A DNA stretch of 64,000 nucleotides from JANMDU01 sp043777675 (lineage in GTDB: Bacteria > Pseudomonadota > Gammaproteobacteria > Burkholderiales > Burkholderiaceae_C), in contig JAYWHR010000003.1 in assembly GCA_043777675.1 (NCBI GenBank), forward strand, positions 1 through 64,000. Reading direction: 5' to 3'. Numbering within the stretch: position 1 is the stretch's first letter; the number at the start of each line of letters is the position of its first letter. Positions 9,364-17,533 of the stretch are shown here, piece after piece. The translations under genes and the position numbers were made by a program. The notes under the pieces were generated by a model. It saw only the letters and a program-made list of their open reading frames with translations, had not been told where the DNA came from and made no database searches.

Positions 9364-10418
9364 GCATTGCCTGTGCCAGTGCGCGGCTGTATGCTCAAGC
9401 CAGCTTTGTCAAAAGCATGCAGGTGCTGCACTGGCGCGCTCAGATAGAGTTCAGAGCCAGCAGGCAAGGCCACGCCACCTGAGATCAAAACTTCAATGTC
9501 TGTGCCATCTATCGCTTGCGCCTTGACCAAACAATTCGCACCTAAATACTCAGCGCGCAAGACCTTGAGCGCAAGACCTTGGCCGCCGCTTCCTTCGCAC
9601 AGCTGCCAATGCTCAGGGCGAATGCCCACCTGATCAGCATCTGCAGGAATTTGCCTTGCCAGTGCGGGGATGTGTCGCGCGAGAGCAGCAGGCAGGAAAT
9701 TCATGCGCGGGCTGCCAATGAAGCCTGCCACAAAAGCATTCGCAGGCCGCTCATAAAGCTCTTTCGGCGAGCCCACTTGTTCAATTTTTCCTGCGCGCAG
9801 CACCACGATGCGATCGGCCATCGTCATGGCTTCGACCTGATCGTGCGTCACGTAAATCATGGTTGCACCTAGGCGCTGATGCAGCTCACTGAGCTCAGCA
9901 CGCATGCTCACGCGCAGCTCGGCATCAAGGTTGGAGAGCGGCTCATCAAACAAAAAGATTTTCGGGTTGCGCACAATTGCGCGGCCAATCGCCACGCGCT
10001 GGCGCTGACCGCCGGAGAGCTGCGTGGGGCGTCGCTCCAGCAATGCATCTAGCTTCAGCAAAGCAGCAGCATCGCGCACTAATTTTTCAATCTCTGGCTT
10101 AGGCGTTTTTACATTTTCCAAACCAAAAGCCATATTGGCATAGACACTCATGTGTGGATACAAGGCATACGACTGGAACACCATCGCGCAGCCACGATCT
10201 GCCGCTCCGATTTCATTAACGCGATCGCCATCAATAAACACATCGCCACTCGTGGGATGATCTAGGCCTGCAATCATGCGCAGCAGCGTGGATTTGCCGC
10301 ACCCTGAAGGCCCGACGAAGACGACAAACTCGCCGTGCGCGATCTTCAAATCCACGCCTTGGATGACCTGCGTGTTGCCAAAGCTTTTTTCTATTCGGGT
10401 CAATTCAAGTGTCGACAC
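9360..10418 (-). CDS. Carbohydrate ABC transporter ATP-binding protein (MalK/UgpC type)
   Basis: ATPase of a CUT1-type sugar importer, 352 residues from a GTG at 10418. That start is preceded by AAAGGGGC, a good ribosome site, and gives the expected N-terminus STLELTRIEKSFG. Walker A (GPSGCGKST), Q-loop (MVFQSYALYPHM), signature (LSGGQRQR), Walker B (IFLFDEPLSNLDAEL) and the switch His (YVTHDQ) are all present. The last 120 or so residues form the regulatory TOBE/MOBE domain typical of MalK. It overlaps the glycosidase start by ATGA and follows the second permease by about 23 bp. Confidence 0.93.
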   Translation of the reverse strand: MSTLELTRIEKSFGNTQVIQGVDLKIAHGEFVVFVGPSGCGKSTLLRMIAGLDHPTSGDVFIDGDRVNEIGAADRGCAMVFQSYALYPHMSVYANMAFGLENVKTPKPEIEKLVRDAAALLKLDALLERRPTQLSGGQRQRVAIGRAIVRNPKIFLFDEPLSNLDAELRVSMRAELSELHQRLGATMIYVTHDQVEAMTMADRIVVLRAGKIEQVGSPKELYERPANAFVAGFIGSPRMNFLPAALARHIPALARQIPADADQVGIRPEHWQLCEGSGGQGLALKVLRAEYLGANCLVKAQAIDGTDIEVLISGGVALPAGSELYLSAPVQHLHAFDKAGLSIQPRTGTGNA

Positions 10419-10441
10419 GGCAGCCCCTTTAAATTTTTGAT

Positions 10442-11485
10442 TTATTTCACACCCGCACTGGCGATGCCGGTGGTGATGTAGCGCTGCAAAAAGGCGAACA
10501 CCAGCGTGACGGGCAGCAGTGTGATCACTGTCATAGCCAGCAAATAATGCCACTGCGTGTTGAGCTCGCCTTGAAAAGAGTTGAGCGCCAACTGCAGCGT
10601 GAAGAATTCGTTTTTAGAGAGCACGATGAGCGGCAGGAGGAAATCATTCCAACGCCACATGACGGAAAAGATGGCAAGCACAGCAAGTGCCGGGGCTGAC
10701 AGCGGCAAGATGATGCGCCAATAAATCCGCCACTCACTCGCATGATCCATGCGCGCTGCTTCCAGCAGCTCATCAGGAATAGTGAGCATGTATTGCCGTA
10801 GCAAAAATACGCCCGTGGGCGTGGCAATCGCAGGCAAGATCACGCCCCACAGACTGTTGAGCATGCCAAAACTGTTGATCACCAAAAACACTGGTACCAA
10901 AATGATGGTGGGCGGGATCATCAGCGTGGCAATGATGATTAAGAACACCGATTTTTGGCCACGAAAATTGTATTTAGAGAGCGCAAACGCAGCCATTGAA
11001 TTGACCAGCAGCGTGAGCAACGTGGCCACAACGGTAATGAACACGCTGTTCCACAAATATTTCCCGAAGGTGAATTTGCTGAATAGATCGCCGTAGTTAC
11101 TCCAAGCGAATTTCATTTCATTGACCGGCTGGCGCTGATTGATGTTGACTTTGATGGCTTGCTCAGGCGCCGCTGGATCGACCATGTTGGCGATGATGCC
11201 GATGCGACTGGTTTGCGCCAGCTCTCGCACTTGGCCATTGTCGAGCGTCACCTTGTAAAGCGGCAGCGGCTTTTCCTGCCCCGCTACAGCCACAGTCTTT
11301 TGTGTGTAGGGAAGAAACGTCGGCGGGAATTGCGTGATGGCTGATTCCGTTTTGAAGGATGACATCACCAGCCACAAAACGGGTGCGAACATCACAAACA
11401 GCCCCATCACAAGATATCCGTACGATACGATATCCGTCCAGTGCAGTTGCTGCTTACCCTTGGTACGCGTGAGAAATTGCCACAT
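10442..11485 (-). CDS. Carbohydrate ABC transporter permease (MalG type)
   Basis: Inner-membrane permease of 347 residues with an N-terminal helix (GYLVMGLFVMFAPVLWLVMS), an extended periplasmic insert (about residues 50-135) and the binding-protein-dependent transport domain. The EAA loop that contacts the ATPase is visible as ELLEAARMDHASEWRIYWRI. The periplasmic insert is longer than in MalG proteins of minimal size. It follows the MalF-type permease by 2 bp, so the two are surely co-transcribed. Confidence 0.92.
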   Translation of the reverse strand: MWQFLTRTKGKQQLHWTDIVSYGYLVMGLFVMFAPVLWLVMSSFKTESAITQFPPTFLPYTQKTVAVAGQEKPLPLYKVTLDNGQVRELAQTSRIGIIANMVDPAAPEQAIKVNINQRQPVNEMKFAWSNYGDLFSKFTFGKYLWNSVFITVVATLLTLLVNSMAAFALSKYNFRGQKSVFLIIIATLMIPPTIILVPVFLVINSFGMLNSLWGVILPAIATPTGVFLLRQYMLTIPDELLEAARMDHASEWRIYWRIILPLSAPALAVLAIFSVMWRWNDFLLPLIVLSKNEFFTLQLALNSFQGELNTQWHYLLAMTVITLLPVTLVFAFLQRYITTGIASAGVK

Positions 11486-11487
11486 AG

Positions 11488-12465
11488 TTATCTTGCTTTC
11501 TGCCCTTGCTCGCCCGCCCGCGTTAGCCGCAATTGCGCAAGCGTGAGGAGCACCAGAAAAATAGCCAGCGTAAGCGATGCCGCAGCCGCCAAACCATACA
11601 GATGAATCTGCTCAGCAAAACCAGTTTGATAAATGAACTGGACGATAAAAGTGGTGGCCGAGCCTGGGCCGCCGCCCGTGAGCACAAACACTTCATCAAA
11701 CACCTGCACTGCGCGAATGGCCGCCAGCACCAGCACCACGATCAAATTGGGCATGAGCAGCGGAAGAGTAATGCGGCGCAAAGTGCGCCAAGGGTTGGCG
11801 CGATCCATCTCTGCGGCTTCATATAAATCCTTAGGGATCGCTTGCAGGCCGGCCAGCAAAATCAGAGTGTAGAAACCCATGTGCGCCCAGATAGAAACGA
11901 AAACCGTCCAGAAAAAAGCCCAGCCTGCGTCGGTCAGCCATTCCACCGGCTGCGCACCATAAGCTACCAAGCCTGCATTGAATGCGCCTTGGCTTTGCAA
12001 CAGCCATTTCCAAATGAGCGCCACTACCACGGGTGAAAGGAGCACTGGGTAGAAAAAGACACCGCGCCAAAAGCCGCGCCCAATGATCTTGCGATTCAGT
12101 ACCAATGCTGTGACCAAGGAAAACAACACCATCAAGACCACTTGAATCAAGCTGAATTTCAGCGTGTTGAAAATGGCTCGCCAAAACACATCTTTACGGC
12201 AGCTAGAAATGTCCAGATAGTTTTTGCACTCAAAAAGAATTTGGAAATTCTCGACGCCAGTGAAGGGGCGATCAAAAGGCATCAACTTCACGCCGCCGGT
12301 AGCCGCATAGACGAAGTTGATCAGGATGGGCAGAAATGTGAAACAGCCAAAAACAATCAAATTGGGTGCAACAAAAAGCCATCCCAGCTTCTGTACGCCA
12401 AGCCATTTCTGCGCCCAGCGGAAAGGCCATTCAAGCAATTCGAAGAAAGGAGCAAAAAAACGCAT
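11488..12465 (-). CDS. Carbohydrate ABC transporter permease (MalF/UgpA type)
   Basis: First permease of the importer, about 325 residues from the ATG at 12465; a TTG at 12486 in the same frame is an alternative, and neither has a strong ribosome site. Six membrane helices are apparent, starting with LGWLFVAPNLIVFGCFTFLP. The EAA loop appears as DLYEAAEMDRANPWRTLRRI. A periplasmic stretch with KNYLDISSCRKDVFW follows the first helix. The gap to the upstream binding-protein gene holds dispersed-repeat copy 4, which may reduce read-through between the abundant binding protein and the permeases. Confidence 0.92.
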   Translation of the reverse strand: MRFFAPFFELLEWPFRWAQKWLGVQKLGWLFVAPNLIVFGCFTFLPILINFVYAATGGVKLMPFDRPFTGVENFQILFECKNYLDISSCRKDVFWRAIFNTLKFSLIQVVLMVLFSLVTALVLNRKIIGRGFWRGVFFYPVLLSPVVVALIWKWLLQSQGAFNAGLVAYGAQPVEWLTDAGWAFFWTVFVSIWAHMGFYTLILLAGLQAIPKDLYEAAEMDRANPWRTLRRITLPLLMPNLIVVLVLAAIRAVQVFDEVFVLTGGGPGSATTFIVQFIYQTGFAEQIHLYGLAAAASLTLAIFLVLLTLAQLRLTRAGEQGQKAR

Positions 12466-12531
12466 GGTGCTACAGAGCGGATACAAGTAAGAAGGTGTAG
12501 GCAGACAATAAAATCATCTGAAAGCGCAGAA

Positions 12532-12590
12532 CGCTATTTTTTCAATAGCATTCTGCGCATATTCTATGCAGGCAATCAGCCAAAAAGTTC
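12532..12590 (+). repeat. Dispersed ~60-bp repeat, copy 4 (intergenic)
   Basis: Near-consensus copy: CGCTATTTTTTCAATAGCAT, then TCTGCGCATATTCTATGCAGGC and a CAGCCAAAAAG tail. Lies between the binding-protein and permease genes of the sugar operon. The GCTAT/ATAGC arms can pair. Confidence 0.85.
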
Positions 12591-12597
12591 AAAATCC

Positions 12598-13872
12598 TTA
12601 CTTTTGAGCTTGGGCAATCGCATCTTTCATATCGGCATTGATTTTGACAATGGCTTCATCGGTGCTCATCTCACCCACAATCGCTTGCGTCACACGCGCC
12701 ACGGTGGGCAGCATGATGGCGCGGTTAAATTTGTAGCCTTGAAACTGGAAGGCAGCAGGGGCGAGATTGGCAACGCCGGAGCTGAATACGCCTAATGCAT
12801 TGTTGACGGCAGGAACAGTACTTGTGTATTTGACTTTTCCTGCCATGCCCAAATGCGCTGGGATATTGTTAATACGTCCGGTGAACTCTGCATAGGCTGC
12901 CTCGGAAGCCATGAAATCCAAGAAAGCGCCTACATCGCTTGGTGACTTACTGGTTTTCAGTGCCACCCAAGCAGCACCACCAGGAATGCCCGAGCAAGCA
13001 GCTGGACCACATGGGTTAGGTACAGCGGCCCAATCGAATTTGTTACCGATGTCTTTGCTCAAGCGTCCTATCTGCCAGCTGCCCGACAGTACCATCACCG
13101 CATTGCCATTGATAAATTCGCCAATCGAATCGGCATAAGTAGAGCCGCCAGAGCCCGCCCATACTTCTTTGAGCATCGTGCCGTCTTTATGCCAGCCAAC
13201 AAATTTGCTAACTGCCATTTTGTAGCCGTCATCAATCACCGCATTGCCTTGCGCATCAAAAATTTTCGCGCCATAGCTGATTGCAGGGCCTGCAAATCGG
13301 TGGCCGGAGCGATCCCATGCCATGGCGGCCTTGGTTTTGGTGGCAGCAGCGACTTTACGTGTGGCGTCCACCCACTCTTCCCAAGTGGCTTTCGGGCCAG
13401 GCATTGGAATCTTTGCCTGCTCAAACAGTGTTTTGTTCACATACGGCCCGGTCATGGTGAGCTGAGTCATGAAGCCATAAATGCCGCGATCCGAAGGGTT
13501 GGGGCGCAGCCAAGCTGCCGTGCCGCCAAAGCTTTTGTCCCAATACGCGCGATCTTTCACATGCGCAGAAATGTCCATATAGTATTTGGACAGCCCGCCC
13601 AGGTCTGTAACACGAGCGATATCCGGGCCTTGCCCTGCGGCCAATTGCACAGGCAGTTGTTCGACGATGGTTTTGTAAGGTACGACATCCAAGATCACCT
13701 TAGTCGTAGAGTTTTGCGCTTCAAAGCGTTTGATCAGATCGGCTGTGACATCGCATTCAATGCCGTCTTGGTAGCACATGACGCGAATTTCGCCGGCTTG
13801 TGCGGTGGCAGAGAGTAAAGAAGCGGCGGCAACGGCCAGTAGGTGGCGGCGGAAGGTGGGTTGAAGTAGCAT
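12598..13872 (-). CDS. Carbohydrate ABC transporter substrate-binding protein
   Basis: Periplasmic sugar-binding protein of 424 residues. I chose the ATG at 13872 because GGAG lies 7 bp upstream and the protein then begins with a clean signal peptide (RRHLLAVAAASLLSATAQA). The mature part is an extracellular solute-binding protein family 1 fold (RVMCYQDGIECDVTADLIKRF; GPDIARVTDLG; YGFMTQLTMTGPYVN). It is the first gene of the importer/glycosidase operon and diverges from an esterase gene only about 70 bp away, so the two promoters share a short region. Confidence 0.92.
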   Translation of the reverse strand: MLLQPTFRRHLLAVAAASLLSATAQAGEIRVMCYQDGIECDVTADLIKRFEAQNSTTKVILDVVPYKTIVEQLPVQLAAGQGPDIARVTDLGGLSKYYMDISAHVKDRAYWDKSFGGTAAWLRPNPSDRGIYGFMTQLTMTGPYVNKTLFEQAKIPMPGPKATWEEWVDATRKVAAATKTKAAMAWDRSGHRFAGPAISYGAKIFDAQGNAVIDDGYKMAVSKFVGWHKDGTMLKEVWAGSGGSTYADSIGEFINGNAVMVLSGSWQIGRLSKDIGNKFDWAAVPNPCGPAACSGIPGGAAWVALKTSKSPSDVGAFLDFMASEAAYAEFTGRINNIPAHLGMAGKVKYTSTVPAVNNALGVFSSGVANLAPAAFQFQGYKFNRAIMLPTVARVTQAIVGEMSTDEAIVKINADMKDAIAQAQK

Positions 13873-13941
13873 GTCAGTCTCCATTTGGAATGTGAAGCTT
13901 GAACCATACCCGGAACTGAGCACCTTGAGAATATGATCTAG

Positions 13942-14907
13942 ATGATCACAAACCCTGATAGCGCAGTTCGAATGCCTGAAAAATCACTCGGTGAGCAATA
14001 CCTGCAAGCGCTTTTCGGCCCTTGGATTTCGCTGGATCTGCCTTTGGCATGTCAGCCGGTGCATGAGTTGGTGCTAACGGGTGGCCGTCTCTTGCAATGG
14101 CAAATATCGGCAGGCTACCCAGTCTGGCTGCGTTGGTCATTGCATGTGTTTTTACCTCACAGCCAAAATGAGAATGCTGGACGCTCGGGACGGCGCGTTT
14201 TACTCAGCCCCGATGGCTGCTGGCCACACTGCCTGAGCGTAGCGGCTATTGAGCAATGCAAAGAGCAAGATGTGGCGCTGGCTTGGTTTGATCGGCTGGC
14301 GTTTGCGCACGATCCACCTTCGGCTTTGCGGCAGGGTGCTTTTTACGAGCAGTTTTCACAATCGTCCGCTGGGTGCCTGAGCGTCTGGGCATGGGGTATC
14401 TCTTTAACGGCGCAAGTGCTGCGTGAGCTTTTGACCGATGCAAAAATCGGTGTCATCGGGCACTCGCGAGGCGGCAAAGCTGCTTTGTTATGCGCCGCAC
14501 TGGACACTCAAATCGATGCAGTTATTGCCAATAACAGCGGCATAGGTGGTGCGGCTTCTTTGGCGGTGGCGGGCGAAGGCTCTGAAGGCCTAGCGCAACT
14601 GGCGCAAGCCTTCCCGCATTGGCTAAGCACTGCGGCGGCCGATTCTGCTGTGCAAGCACGCTTGCGCGAGATCGACAGCATGACTCTGTGGTCGCGGATT
14701 GCACCGCGTCCGATGCTGATCTTGCAAGCTCAGCAAGATGCTTGGGCCAATCCCCTAGGTACGCGCCATGCTATGGATTGCCTTAAATCACATTGGCCCG
14801 TGGGTGGTTCATTAACCTTAGTAGAACGGCAAGGCACGCATACCATGTTAGCTGCTGATTGGCATCAGGCAGCTTTATTCATGCGCAAGCCGCATCGCGG
14901 CTGGTAA
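13942..14907 (+). CDS. Alpha/beta-hydrolase, CE15/acetylxylan-esterase-like
   Basis: A 321-residue alpha/beta-hydrolase. The nucleophile is Ser175 in VIGHSRGGKAALL, followed by the segment ANNSGIGGAA and FPHWL seen in bacterial CE15-like (glucuronoyl-esterase-related) proteins. IAPRPMLILQAQQDAWANP and the C-terminal GTHTM, with the probable catalytic His, complete the fold. No export signal is obvious. It diverges from the sugar-binding-protein gene and probably de-esterifies a sugar taken up by that importer, which is inference from context. A palindrome TGATC-N5-GATCA overlaps the start codon (13934-13948). Confidence 0.7.
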   Translation: MITNPDSAVRMPEKSLGEQYLQALFGPWISLDLPLACQPVHELVLTGGRLLQWQISAGYPVWLRWSLHVFLPHSQNENAGRSGRRVLLSPDGCWPHCLSVAAIEQCKEQDVALAWFDRLAFAHDPPSALRQGAFYEQFSQSSAGCLSVWAWGISLTAQVLRELLTDAKIGVIGHSRGGKAALLCAALDTQIDAVIANNSGIGGAASLAVAGEGSEGLAQLAQAFPHWLSTAAADSAVQARLREIDSMTLWSRIAPRPMLILQAQQDAWANPLGTRHAMDCLKSHWPVGGSLTLVERQGTHTMLAADWHQAALFMRKPHRGW

Positions 14908-14918
14908 GATGCCAAAGC

Positions 14919-15812
14919 CTACACAGGGTGCGGAGTGCCAGCGGTGGTTTGCACGGGCAAAACTAAGCCTTCGGCTTTCGCTGCCAAACTCTGAGAGAGC
15001 TCTTTGCGGTAGCGATTGAGCTCAGAGGCAGTTGAGAAGCTGCGCTCCATCAGCAAGCTCATATTGTGCAAAATGCGCTCGACGACTTTGGTCTCCCATA
15101 CCGCATCAAATTTGATTTGCTTATCTAACCAGTGCTCTAGCCACTCGGGATTGGGCAGGCGGCTTTGGATCGTGTCGCGTGGAAAAAGCGCTTTGTTCAC
15201 ATGCAGATTGGTGGGGTGCAAAGCTTGCGCGGTGCGCCGCGCGCTGGCCATGAGCACGCCGACTTTTGTGAACGCAGATTTGGCTTCATCGCCGAATTTG
15301 CCGATAGCACGTTTCATGTAGCGCAAATAAGCTCCGCCGTGGCGTGCTTCATCTTGGCTGAGTGTCGTGTAGATATGCTTAATGACGGGCTCGGTGTGCC
15401 ATTCGCTTGCGCGACGGTACCAGTGATTCAGGCGAATCTCGCCACAGAAGTGCAACATCAGTGTTTCAAGTGCTGGCGCAGGCTCAAATTCAAAGCGTAC
15501 ATCGTGAAGCTCTTGCTCAGTGGGCACGAAATCTGGGCGAAAGCGTTTCAAATATTCCATGAGCACCAGCGAATGCTTTTGCTCTTCAAAAAACCAGATC
15601 GACATGAAGGCGGAGAAGTCGGAGTCATCGCGGTTGTCACGCAAAAACATTTCAGTGGCCGGCAGCGCTGCCCATTCAGTGATGGCGTTCATCTTGATTG
15701 TCTGCGCTTGCTCGTCGGAGAGCTTGGTGCCCTCAAAGCTCGCCCAGGGGATATCTTTGTCCATATCCCAACGGACGGATTCGAGCTGTTTGAATAATTC
15801 AGGATAAAGCAT
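14919..15812 (-). CDS. Ferritin-like diiron protein (acyl-ACP desaturase-like superfamily)
   Basis: A 297-residue all-helical protein with two carboxylate/histidine pairs of the ferritin-like diiron type: TEMFLRD with FFEEQKHS, then CGEIRLNHWY with SQDEARHGG. This spacing recalls soluble fatty-acid desaturases and AurF-type oxygenases rather than iron-storage ferritin. It lies downstream of the MerR-B12 regulator on the same strand and beside a fatty-acid modification operon, so oxidation or desaturation of a lipid is an attractive but unproven role. No signal peptide or membrane segment is seen. Confidence 0.7.
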   Translation of the reverse strand: MLYPELFKQLESVRWDMDKDIPWASFEGTKLSDEQAQTIKMNAITEWAALPATEMFLRDNRDDSDFSAFMSIWFFEEQKHSLVLMEYLKRFRPDFVPTEQELHDVRFEFEPAPALETLMLHFCGEIRLNHWYRRASEWHTEPVIKHIYTTLSQDEARHGGAYLRYMKRAIGKFGDEAKSAFTKVGVLMASARRTAQALHPTNLHVNKALFPRDTIQSRLPNPEWLEHWLDKQIKFDAVWETKVVERILHNMSLLMERSFSTASELNRYRKELSQSLAAKAEGLVLPVQTTAGTPHPV

Positions 15813-15912
15813 GGCAGCACCTTGACAACAAGTGGTAAATTTTAGCGACTAGTTATGACGATCATGCGCAACCCTAGTATGCCCCCAAATTCTAAAAGGA
15901 TAGCAGCGATAA

Positions 15913-16860
15913 TCACGACAGATGACGCCACCTAGCCACTTGCGCAGGGATATCTTGCAAAGTCGCCACAGCAGTGACGCCTTCAATGCTACGGCGATGG
16001 ATGATCGGGCAACTGCCGCCCGCCCAAATTTCTATGCCCATGCCCAGTTTGCTGCGCAGCTCTTCCAAGCCATTGACCACGTCATTAGCATTTTGGCTCG
16101 TCGTGAAGCTCAGCGCCACGATATCTGCTTTATGAGCAGTCGCTGCGAGCACGACATCCCAAATTGGCGTTTGCGTGCCAAGCGAGACACAGCGACAAGC
16201 TTCCAGCGAGAGCATGGCTTCTGCCATCAGTAAGCCCATGCCATGCGGCTCTTGCGGGAAGGTGGTGAGCAACACCCGAGGGCTGGCTAGTTGCGCCGTC
16301 ACTGGTGAAACTCCCATCGCGCTTCGAAGCACGATGTTCACGCTCTCGGTGTAGACATGCTCTTCAAACACTTCAATTTGCCCACGCATCCAAGCATCGC
16401 CCACCGTCGTGTTGAGCGGTGCAATGACATGACACACAAAACTACCCAGCCCTAGGCGCATCAGTGCCTGCCTCAACAAGCGGCGCAGGCCATCAACGTC
16501 GTGTGATTTAATCAGTGCAAGATATTCACGCAGGTCGGTTTTGCCGGAAGGCGTGATGCGCTGCGGCTGGGCAGACAGGCTTTCCCCGATGCTCTGCAGC
16601 TCTTCGATGCTCATCGCCACAATGCGGCCAGGCCGATGGCCGTTGTCAAGCAAACGCTTGATCACGCGTAGCTTTTCGATCTGATCCAGTGCATAGGCGC
16701 GTTCACCGTAGGCGTCACGCAGTGGCATCGGGAATCCATAGCGCCGCTCCCAGACGCGCAACGTGTCTTTCGATAAGCCGGTATCGCGCTCTACAGCTGC
16801 GATCGACACGGTAATGGGACGAACTGCTGCCTTGTCATTCACGATAAGTTTCCAATCCAT
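15913..16860 (-). CDS. MerR-family regulator with cobalamin-binding domain (LitR/CarH type)
   Basis: The N-terminal MerR helix-turn-helix (SIAAVERDTGLSKDTLRVWE, ERRYGFP) is joined to a B12-binding module (about residues 170-310). The Glu-x-His-x-x-Gly motif appears as EPHGMGL, so the axial cobalamin-binding His is present. Proteins of this build use adenosylcobalamin as a light sensor and repress photo-oxidative-stress genes in the dark. It diverges from the CFA/DUF1365/DUF3833 operon, the usual LitR target. Start ATG 16860 gives MDWKLIVND; an in-frame codon 24 bp upstream is possible. Three similar palindromes lie in the divergent promoter region. Confidence 0.85.
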   Translation of the reverse strand: MDWKLIVNDKAAVRPITVSIAAVERDTGLSKDTLRVWERRYGFPMPLRDAYGERAYALDQIEKLRVIKRLLDNGHRPGRIVAMSIEELQSIGESLSAQPQRITPSGKTDLREYLALIKSHDVDGLRRLLRQALMRLGLGSFVCHVIAPLNTTVGDAWMRGQIEVFEEHVYTESVNIVLRSAMGVSPVTAQLASPRVLLTTFPQEPHGMGLLMAEAMLSLEACRCVSLGTQTPIWDVVLAATAHKADIVALSFTTSQNANDVVNGLEELRSKLGMGIEIWAGGSCPIIHRRSIEGVTAVATLQDIPAQVARWRHLS

Positions 16861-16923
16861 GCCGCCGAACACGCGGAAATACAACTGATTTTTTGTACTG
16901 GCTACTTACACGGCATCAATCAT

Positions 16924-16936
16924 TTGTCCAGAACAA
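16924..16936. promoter_or_regulatory. Palindrome 1 (TTGTC-N3-AACAA), probable MerR-B12 operator
   Basis: TTGTCCAGAACAA, an imperfect palindrome about 63 bp upstream of the regulator start. It shares its half-site with the two following palindromes, and the centres are 66-67 bp apart. Confidence 0.55.
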
Positions 16937-16988
16937 GAGTATGAACCGTTTTTCTGACATTGGCTGGCAAAGAAACAGCATCAACTTG

Positions 16989-17005
16989 ATTGTCGTTGCG
17001 ACAAT
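16989..17005. promoter_or_regulatory. Palindrome 2 (ATTGTCG-N3-CGACAAT), probable MerR-B12 operator
   Basis: ATTGTCGTTGCGACAAT is a perfect 7+3+7 palindrome, the best of the three sites, in the middle position. Confidence 0.6.
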
Positions 17006-17056
17006 TGGCCTCAAACATCATCAATATTAAGGGTAAACATCTAGTTTTCATGGTCG

Positions 17057-17069
17057 TTGTCCAAGACAA
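17057..17069. promoter_or_regulatory. Palindrome 3 (TTGTC-N3-GACAA), probable MerR-B12 operator
   Basis: TTGTCCAAGACAA, differing from palindrome 1 at two positions, with perfect TTGTC and GACAA arms. Confidence 0.6.
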
Positions 17070-17533
17070 AAAATGCTTTTACCCGCTGTGACAATCTCAG
17101 CCGCACCGAGAGCTCGCTATCAAGGCCTGTGTGCCAAGAAGGACAGCATCGATCTGCTTAAGCCCAAAGCTCAGGAGTCATCGTCAGTTGTTGGATCTCA
17201 AGTAAAGTAGTCAAAGGCCCTGACGCCCAGTCGGGTATCGAACCTTTGGTTTGATAAAGTATACTAATCAGTCACAATACAACTGAATGAGTTTCGAAGA
17301 TACCATGTGCTTCACACCAACTTGCTTACTGCTTACTTAAAGTGCTTACCAACTTTAGTAAAAGCATGGGCGACGCGGCAGACGCTTTACCGTTTTTTGT
17401 TAGCAAGTCTTTCGAGAGCTTTTGGTTCTACAAAAATCTTGAGACGTTTTTACTCCTTCGCCCTCGCTCCAAGCTTCGCCTCAGCGCAGCTCATGGCAAT
17501 TTCTTTTACTGGCATCCGTAGCCCAAGTCACTG

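Larger units (their letters stand above)
16885..17533. other. Divergent promoter region of the MerR-B12 gene and lipid operon
   Basis: A 650-bp gap without a convincing gene. It holds three palindromes of the TTGTC-GACAA type, annotated separately, in the half next to the regulator. TATACT at 17253-17258 could be a -10 box, but no well-spaced -35 was found. A 51-codon frame at 17366-17521 (MGDAADALPFF...) has no recognisable homology or ribosome site, and I do not call it a gene. Confidence 0.55.

Noticed and set aside
13189..13818. Plus-strand frame of 209 codons opposite the sugar-binding-protein gene
   Set aside because: An antisense shadow; the minus-strand gene has a signal peptide, ribosome site and family motifs.
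17232..17244. tRNA T-arm-like string GGTTCGATACCCG on the minus strand
   Set aside because: No acceptor, D-arm or anticodon stem can be built around it.
17366..17521. 51-codon small gene upstream of the FAD oxidoreductase
   Set aside because: No ribosome site, no recognisable domain, and an unremarkable composition.
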